This document shows positions 57,717 to 64,000 of a DNA stretch of 64,000 nt, piece after piece; positions within the stretch are counted from its first letter, which is position 1, and every line of letters starts with the position of its first letter. The DNA lies in contig MU278350.1 of the NCBI GenBank assembly GCA_022385755.1, forward strand, positions 253,965-317,964, given 5' to 3'. The position numbers were made by a program, and so were the translations under genes. The notes below the pieces were generated by a model that saw only the letters and a program-made list of their open reading frames with translations, searched no databases and had not been told where the DNA came from. Source of the DNA: Trametopsis cervina (Eukaryota; Basidiomycota; Agaricomycetes; Polyporales; Irpicaceae).

Positions 57717-59400
57717 ATGACTACTGGAAATCCCGTCAACCCCTCCGAAGTCGGCTGGCAATTCGTACCTCAATATTACACCTTCGTCAATAAACAGCCG
57801 AATCGCTTGCATTGCTTCTATACTAAAGCATCTACCTTTATCCATGGGACTGAGGGTGAGGATGGCAAACCCTGCTATGGCCAACAAGTACGTTTCATCC
57901 ATCTTATCATCGCCGCGGTTCACGCGTCCGCGGTCATATGCGTTTCATCCCTTTGGCACTCTTGTCAGAAGGGAAAATATGATATGTGACGTGGACCGTG
58001 CTGCTCGTTTCATTAACATCTCTGGCTTGTGGGAGACGCGCGTCCCTTACCAAATCCTCATTCGTTACCACGGGCTGGCAATTGCACACGGTACTCACCA
58101 GTTTTGTCTTGCTTTTGATAGGAAATCCATGCCAAGATTACTTCCATCGGCTTCCAGGATTGCAAGGTGTTCATCCACTCCGTAGATGCACAATCTTCCG
58201 CAAATGGTGGCATTATTATTCAGGTCATCGGCGAAATGTCGAATAAGGGCGATGCATGGCGAAAATTTGTGCAAACGTTCTTCCTAGCCGAGCAACCGAA
58301 TGGTTATTTTGTTCTCAACGACATCTTCCGGTTCTTGAAGGAGGAGACGGTTGAGGATGAGCCTACTGACGATGAACCACCTGTCCAGGACGCTCCCGCC
58401 TTGCAGGAACCTGTGGCACCGTCTACTTCGGTTACGCCTGCTCCTGTTTCGACGGTTCTTGCAGTAGAGCCCGAACTTGAGCACGTTGAGGCACCCGCCA
58501 CTGCTCCCGCAGACGCCCCGACTCCTGAAGAGGAGGATGCCCCCGAGCCTGCTGCCGAACAGCAAGTGAACGGTGTTCATGAACCTGAAGCAGAGGCAGA
58601 GCCAGCTGCCATTGAGCCTCCCCCGGCTGCAGAGCCAGCTCCCTCACCTGCTCCCGTCTCTGTCTCCATTCCTGCGCAGGAGCACCCGGCGCCACCCCCG
58701 TCTCAGCCGTCCGCGGCTCAAGCAGTGTCGGCACCCGCACCCGCACCTGCTGCTCCCACACCGAATGCGCCCCCCGTGCGGAAGACCTGGGCGAACCTTG
58801 CAGCTACCGGAAGTCAGAAGTGGGGATCGAATGTTGCCGAAGCCAAGGCTATCAGTGAAGCGCCTGTCGTTACCAGCTCACCCGCACCGGCTGGTACTTC
58901 ACAATCCCCAGCACCTCGCCCGCCACAAGGCCAACATCCTCTTTATGTCAACGCCACTTCAGTTACCACAACTCATTGCTTCGTGAAGGTATGCGGGTTG
59001 CTATCCTGGTTGCGATTCAGAAGCTGACATGGTATTTTAGGGCGTGGTCGAAACCGTATCTGACGCTGGCCTGCGTAACACTCTCACTACTCGGTTTGGT
59101 CCCATCAAGGAGTTCGAGATTGTACGAGGAAAAGCTTGCGCGTTCATTGAGTTCCAGCAGCTCGATGCCGCCAAACGTGCTATCATTGCTTCTCTTCCTA
59201 TCCCTGCTGGAGGCGAAGGCGGCATTCGGATTGAAGGTTCCGCAGATGGCCCCCCTCCACGCATCTTTGTCGAGACCCGCAAAGAACGTGGCGAGCGTCC
59301 CCCTCCTCGTGGCCCACCTGTCAATGGCGAACGTGGTCGTGGTGGTTATCGTGGTCGCGGCGGTCCTCCACGCGGTCGTGGCATCCCTGCCCAAAAGTAA
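57717..59400 (+). CDS. G3BP-like NTF2/RRM/RGG RNA-binding protein (Nxt3/Bre5 type)
   Basis: G3BP-type proteins bind RNA, nucleate stress granules, and act as cofactors of a Ubp3/USP10 deubiquitinase; yeast Bre5 is the distant equivalent. Exons 57717-57887, 58122-58988 and 59041-59400 join in frame to 465 residues. An N-terminal NTF2-like domain (about 1-125: VGWQFVPQYYTFVNKQPNRL, EIHAKITSIGFQDCKVFIHS, FVQTFFLAEQPNGYFVLNDI) is followed by an acidic and Pro/Ala-rich linker (EDEPTDDEPP), an RRM (about 345-420: HCFVKGVVETVSDAGLR, GKACAFIEFQQLDAAKRAI) and a C-terminal RGG region (GRGGYRGRGGPPRGRG). The first intron is 234 bp, long for this genome. The ATG at 57717 (MTTGNPVNPSEV) was chosen over an in-frame upstream ATG because it matches orthologue starts. 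Confidence 0.92.
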
Positions 59401-60386
59401 TCTGCCTGCCCTGCGAGCTTGCCTCGATGGGTGATACATCGAGCCTGAAACGAGACGCAGTCCTTCCGGCCTGGATCGACGTCTTTTCGTTGGATCTAGT
59501 AAGGAATTTACAGCTGTGTCTCTAATTTCAAAAGTAGCGAAAGATGTGTGCACTGTTGTTTTTATATTTTTACGATCTTGATGTGATTCTGTAGCCTTTG
59601 CTCGTTATCGTCGCTTTGTTGTGTCGCATTTCATTCGTTCGGTGTGTGAACTAGACGATTGTTTTCTTGCAACTCCATTCCAATGGGCTGCTCCACTGTC
59701 GTTACCCTTATCATAAACAAACATAATTCATCCAAACATTCTTTGAATAGCACGCAATATGCAGCTGGTATGTCGTCAGGATTTCACAAAACTCTACAAA
59801 CCCAAGCGTTGACAAATCACAAATGTTTTGAGGGTATCCTGACCAAACCACTATGGAAGGGGTATATAAAGGGCGAAGATAAACTCACTCACTCTTCTGT
59901 AGTCAGGGAGCCTTTACTTCGACTTCGACTTCCTTGTGTGATGATCATCAACACCTGTGTCTACAGTATAATGAGTGAACTGTGCGGTGCCTGAATCAGT
60001 CAGTCAGGCCATGGAAATCACCATCAAGACGTCGCCGTTCACGAAGACATGGAGGGTATCCAAAACATAACATAACTGATCCAATAAACAGAATTACTAA
60101 TAGCTAAGTAACACGATGACCAGGCCGTGCATGCATGCATGCGTAATCTGCGCCAGCAGTCGGTGCGTGCGGAGAGCAATGCATTGTACATGTATCGCGG
60201 AGCGTACGAGTGAAGTCAACACGTAAAATCAGGGCCAGCCAGCAGTGTTGCTGCTCGTATACGAACGTGAATGCGCACAAAGCATAAGCACCGACCCATC
60301 GACTATCATTCAAACCTCTGCCATCTGCTTGTGCATCCCCCTGGGAGTGCCCATCATGTATCTGCTTCTATGATCTCATCGCTTCC
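59401..60386. other. Intergenic region with isolated TATA box
   Basis: About 985 bp between the G3BP-like stop and the receptor stop (convergent). It should hold only 3' UTRs, yet it contains a canonical TATA-like site at 59863-59870 and downstream a CT-rich leader-like segment and two short ATG frames of 17 and 19 codons. A short CATG/GCAT microsatellite lies at about 60127-60143. Confidence 0.45.
59863..59870 (+). promoter_or_regulatory. TATA box with no known downstream gene
   Basis: TATATAAA flanked by G-rich sequence (GGAAGGGG upstream, GGGCG downstream) inside a convergent intergenic region. The next 130 bp includes a CTTCGACTTCGACTTC-like pyrimidine tract and short ATG frames. It could drive a non-coding RNA or a very small peptide, or be chance. 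Confidence 0.35.
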
Positions 60387-62990
60387 CTAGTTCTCGCCTC
60401 TGAACGTGCCGTAGGTAGGCAGCCTTGCCGGCCCCTCGTGCAGCGTCGATTTTGAATCCCAGCGCCTGTGTCTGGGCGTAGCAGCCGACTGCGGTGTCTC
60501 GGGCAAAGGCGTCCGCGGGTCCATCATGCGTGCAGACGGGAGTCGCGCAGAGGACGGCGCGCTCGGCATACCGGGGCGCAGCATCGACGGGACAGCGAGG
60601 CTATCCACTGAGTTAGAGCGACGGCGGATGGACTTGACGTCACGAGACTGGCGGGGCACGTTGCTGGACGCGGCGTGCGCAACGAGGCTAGCCCAAGCGA
60701 TGGAAGACAGCGCGGCTGACTCCTCAGGGGAATCGACCGTGCTCAAGCGGTGGCGCACCTCCGAACGGAGTGACTTGGGCTTGGGCCTGCGCGCGTTGGC
60801 GACAGGGACAGGTGCAGGTGCAGACAGGAGCGGCGAGACCACGACACGCTCCTCCACCTCGAGCTCATCGTCCGATCCCGATCCACCACGTCCAAACGCA
60901 CCATCGGACTCCTCGCCTGATGAGCTGTACGAAGGCGAGCCGAACGTGAACGTGGGCATTGAGCGCTCATCGTCGCGCGAGCTCGCGTACATGTTGATGA
61001 ACGAGTTGCGCTGCGTCGATGCGTACGAGCTCTCGGCCGTCATCGGCGTCTTGAGCGGGACGGGGATCATCGCGGACGGGTGCATAGGCGAGGTGGGCGC
61101 GCCGAGCGTGGGGCGACGCACGACGGGCGAGCGGCCGGTCCTGCGCGGGGCGGGCAGGGAGTTGGCGTCGAGGTTGAGTGTAGGGTACGACGGCTCGCGT
61201 GCGTGCGCTGCCATCATCTCGTTCAGCTCGGAGGCGGGAGTGATAGGACGATCAATCATATGCGCGTTCATCGAGCTGTCGGACCTTGCGTTGCGGAGGT
61301 GTGCGGGCGGGATGAGGGCGCGGGACGAGTCTCCGCTGAACGTGGACGATGCCTGGCGGCTATGGGCTGAGCCGAAGCTGTCCATGGAGGGCTGGTTCGC
61401 GAGATGGCGGGGCGGGGGGAAGGCGCGCGCTTTGGGTGGCACGGTCAGTGCGGACACGGGTGGCGCAACGTCTACGGGAGAGTTGTCACGGCCAATGAAG
61501 CTCTTCTCGCCAATAGACTTCTCAGACGATCGCTGCTGGGATCCTGTCCCATCGAACGCGGGACCCATGATGCGGATGGTGTTGTAGAAGATGAGGACGT
61601 TGGCGAGACCTGTGAGAGGCGTCAGCGATGTCAAGAAGATACAGAGAGCCGACGGTCGGGCATTACCTAGAAGAGCAGAAGCAGCGGCAGTAACCACCCT
61701 GAAAATCTCTGACACCTTGAAGCCTGATGCATTGAGAAGGCAGGTTACCAAGTGGGGGAACATGAGAACGACGTATACTGCGGGATGTGATTAGATGAGC
61801 GCTGAATCTGCAGTGCAAATATCAGGCGATGAAGCTTACCGACAGGGTACCTGTACACATCATATCAGTATTGATATCCAAAAGATTAGATGGCAGTGCT
61901 CACCAGAGCATGCTGCGTGCAATCGCAGCGATGAACCTCGGGTACTCGTGGCTGTCGTACATCGTGCTCCTGCGAGACTCGTAGTCGAGGTTGAGCTTGA
62001 GACCGCCGCGGATGGCGATCGTGCCGCGCAGAATCAGGAAGACCAGGGAGTAGAAGACAGCTGCCACGAGAGACGCCACGAAGATCTGGCAGTCGTGTAT
62101 AATTAGCTGAATGTGGATAGGTTCTTCGATAGGGGCACGCACAGGTACGAGATGAATCAGCGTCTCGAATAAGGGGTACTCAGGGGAGATGCCGCAGGTC
62201 AATCCGTCAAGGGTGTAGAACGGACCAAGCTTGGTTTGAGAGTTGATAGGGAAGATGGCTGTGGGTGCCACAGAAGGTTTCAACAGTCAGCACAGTGCCT
62301 CGATTAATCATGCGCATGATGAGCATCGCACCGAGAATGATGGCGAGGGCCCAGCCGAAGAGGACGAAGCCGAAGCAAAACCAGAGTGAGAGGCGGAACT
62401 TGAGCACAAGCGAGTTGAAGGTGTGTACGGCGATAGCACCGGTGAAGAAGGCAGCTGCAATGTCTGCAATCTCGCCCAGGATAGCTGGATTTGCATTTTC
62501 AATATCGACACGGCAATATCAGTAACGGATAGGTGGCGTACCCTGGGACGTGCACAATTGACCTAAGATATCGCAGATCGTCAGTCACGAGAATCACCGA
62601 GCAACATTAGCACACACCAGTCGCAATCCCACCCTGCGCCACCCACGACGCGTTGATAATGAACGAAATACTGCTCAACAAGTTCGCGAAGAGCAGGGAC
62701 GCCATGTATGCTCCAAGTTGCGAGTGAAAGATGGCGCGTTCGCGCTTGATAGCCTGCAGGCTGGAGTGTCCGAGCAGCTGGTTAACACCGACCACCAGCA
62801 CACGCAGCCACACAAAGTCGACCGCGATGAACGACAGCAGGGCAAAGCCGACGACGACCTGTTGAACGCGTAGCATCGTCATGTCAGTTCCGCGCCTTGA
62901 ATGCAATGGTGTAATTTCGATAAGACTCACCGCCAATGCGGCACCCTGACCACTCTGGAAAGCAGTGAAGACGGAAGAAAAGGTAGACAT
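60387..62990 (-). CDS. Seven-helix receptor, Git3/GPR1-like, with long cytoplasmic tail
   Basis: A G-protein-coupled receptor-like protein of the fungal glucose/amino-acid sensing group (Git3/Gpr1) or the related cAMP-receptor-like group. The ATG at 62990 starts MSTFSSVFTAFQSGQGAALA. Helical segments: VVVGFALLSFIAVDFVWLRV; YMASLLFANLLSSISFIINA; IADIAAAFFTGAIAVHTFNS; FCFGFVLFGWALAIILG; FVASLVAAVFYSLVFLIL; YPVVYVVLMFPHLVTCLL; SALLGLANVLIFYNTI. Basic loop RLSLWF and an extracellular Cys (LTCGIS) fit receptors of this group. The last exon (to 60387) codes a tail of about 400 residues rich in Ser and Arg, with many possible phosphorylation sites, ending PTYGTFRGEN. The ligand is unknown. Confidence 0.8.
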
Positions 62991-63623
62991 CGTATAGAAC
63001 AAGAAAAGAATGGAAAAATTGTCAAGTCAATGACAACTGCTAAGCTTGAAAAACAAAGGATGTTCTTGGGTCGAACTGTTCCGGACAGACTGGGCCTAGC
63101 AGAGGAAGAGGGGTCGACCTGCGCCTGGGGATTTGTACTGTCGTAAAGGTGGGCTGGGTGGGCAACGTCTGAGCCTGAAAAGCAGACGGCCAAGGAACCG
63201 GTCCCAAGAAAAAGAAACGAAGGGGGAAGGAAAGAAAGAAAGAGGGAGGAACGAAAACCTGAAAGGAGGGGAGGGAAGTGGGAAGCCACGAAGAAGCTGC
63301 CGGCTGCCGTCAATCAGGTCAAGATGTAGGGGGACCAGCTGTGCGGTCGCTCCGTGGCGTGAGGCTATGTCGGTCCCATCATTGATGCCACTTATGTGTC
63401 TCAGAGGCAGATGGGCACGGCCGTCGCAGTTGTGGCAAACCGTGTTCGACAGATGGGCCTCTGACATTCACTAATAGAGTGTCGCCTGCAGAGCACTATA
63501 TCCACGGCTATTGCTGTAATTTCTTGCACATCGACGCATAGTAACAACAGCGAAAGGGGATGACGATATTGTAGCGCGTCTGCTCATCCTGCTAACACGC
63601 GTCTATCAAGTCGGCGAGGCGGG
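62991..63623. promoter_or_regulatory. Receptor upstream region
   Basis: About 630 bp upstream of the receptor start. It contains a purine-rich stretch (about 63195-63265 on the plus strand, GAAAGAAAG type), which as CT-rich sequence on the minus strand fits a long fungal leader or promoter tract. Overlapping open frames on both strands are low-complexity and not credited. Confidence 0.4.
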
Positions 63624-64000
63624 TCAATACCCCGCGTCCCATGTGAAATCCCGCACCTCTTCCTCCTGCCAATTGCCAAGTAGAAGCTTGCGTCGGTCGC
63701 CAAGCAGCGGACATCCCTCATAAACAACATCATGATCCATCCTCGAGGATGGCTTCTCAAAATACAATTGGCTATTCGTACATTGCTCAATTATCCTGTC
63801 CGTTCCGTTCCTGTACACCTCAGACCTCGACCCTCGGCTTCGCAGCGACAGTCTGGATATCAACGTCCAACAGGTTCTGCGCAGTGTGCATTAGCAAGCA
63901 GGTAACCCCCACGAACTGGTCACCGTGCTACGAGCCGGCTTCCATTGGTGCTCACCTTTCCGCTCCGTATCTCGCTCGCTGACGGCATCAATCCCAACCT
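63624..64000 (-). CDS. 3' end of an unidentified gene running off the window
   Basis: Minus-strand frames at the window edge look coding: an exon-like piece around 63885-63830 reads NLLDVDIQTVAAKPRVE after an acceptor, and the last block ending with a stop at 63624 reads YFEKPSSRMDHDVVYEGCPL, LGDRRKLLLGNWQEEEVRDF. The joins between the pieces are not resolved because the obvious introns are too short or break the frame. The segment HDVVYEGCPLL slightly resembles the end of 2-oxoglutarate oxygenases, but this is a weak guess. The 5' part lies beyond 64000. Confidence 0.35.

Noticed and set aside
60127..60143. CATG/GCAT short repeat
   Set aside because: Only about four units; ordinary microsatellite with no sign of function.
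60526..61587. 353-codon open frame on the plus strand
   Set aside because: It is exactly antisense to the Ser/Arg-rich tail of the receptor gene; the composition (Arg, Gly, Asp, Glu) mirrors that tail, and no motif is seen.

Overview
The window is nuclear DNA of a filamentous basidiomycete, most likely an Agaricomycete. The evidence is genes on both strands split by many 50-70 bp GT-AG introns, conserved fungal housekeeping genes, F-box-like families typical of mushrooms, a Het-C protein, and a poly(A)-binding-like RNA transporter with several MLLE domains. No operons, CRISPR arrays, rRNA or convincing tRNA genes were seen. Coordinates given for spliced genes run from start codon to stop codon; exon joins were read by eye and checked for frame where stated.

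Left part (1-20.9 kb): the 3' end of a CYP505/BM3-like P450 that stops without a reductase domain; ERG6 (sterol C24-methyltransferase); a three-RRM, multi-MLLE protein resembling Ustilago Rrm4; an MFS transporter; a Mad3/BubR1 checkpoint protein with a striking array of ABBA-like motifs; a serine-rich unknown; an F-box-like protein; ERG11/CYP51; and a second F-box-like protein. ERG6 and ERG11 lie about 13 kb apart but are separated by unrelated genes.

Middle (21-40.2 kb): a polytopic membrane protein, an Env7/STK16 kinase, an acidic/basic nuclear-type protein, a mitochondrial RNase II (Dss1-like) divergent from it, a large low-complexity nuclear protein, a DUF427 protein, a Vps51-like GARP subunit, a FRAG1/DRAM/Sfk1 membrane protein and a FrnE-like DsbA-family protein.

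A 5.7 kb stretch (40.2-45.95 kb) has no confident gene; it contains splice-consistent exon fragments and one strong TATA-like site.

Right part (45.9-64 kb): a Yck-type casein kinase I with two unusually long introns, a Bsd2/Ndfip-like adaptor whose PPSY motif is made across a splice junction, a HEN1 small-RNA methyltransferase with a Gly/Trp-rich tail, V-ATPase subunit e, Het-C, a G3BP-like NTF2/RRM/RGG protein and a Git3/GPR1-like seven-helix receptor.

The most interesting leads are the HEN1 protein with a possible Argonaute hook, the ABBA-KEN-ABBA array in Mad3, the reductase-less P450, and the gene-poor island with possible unannotated small proteins.
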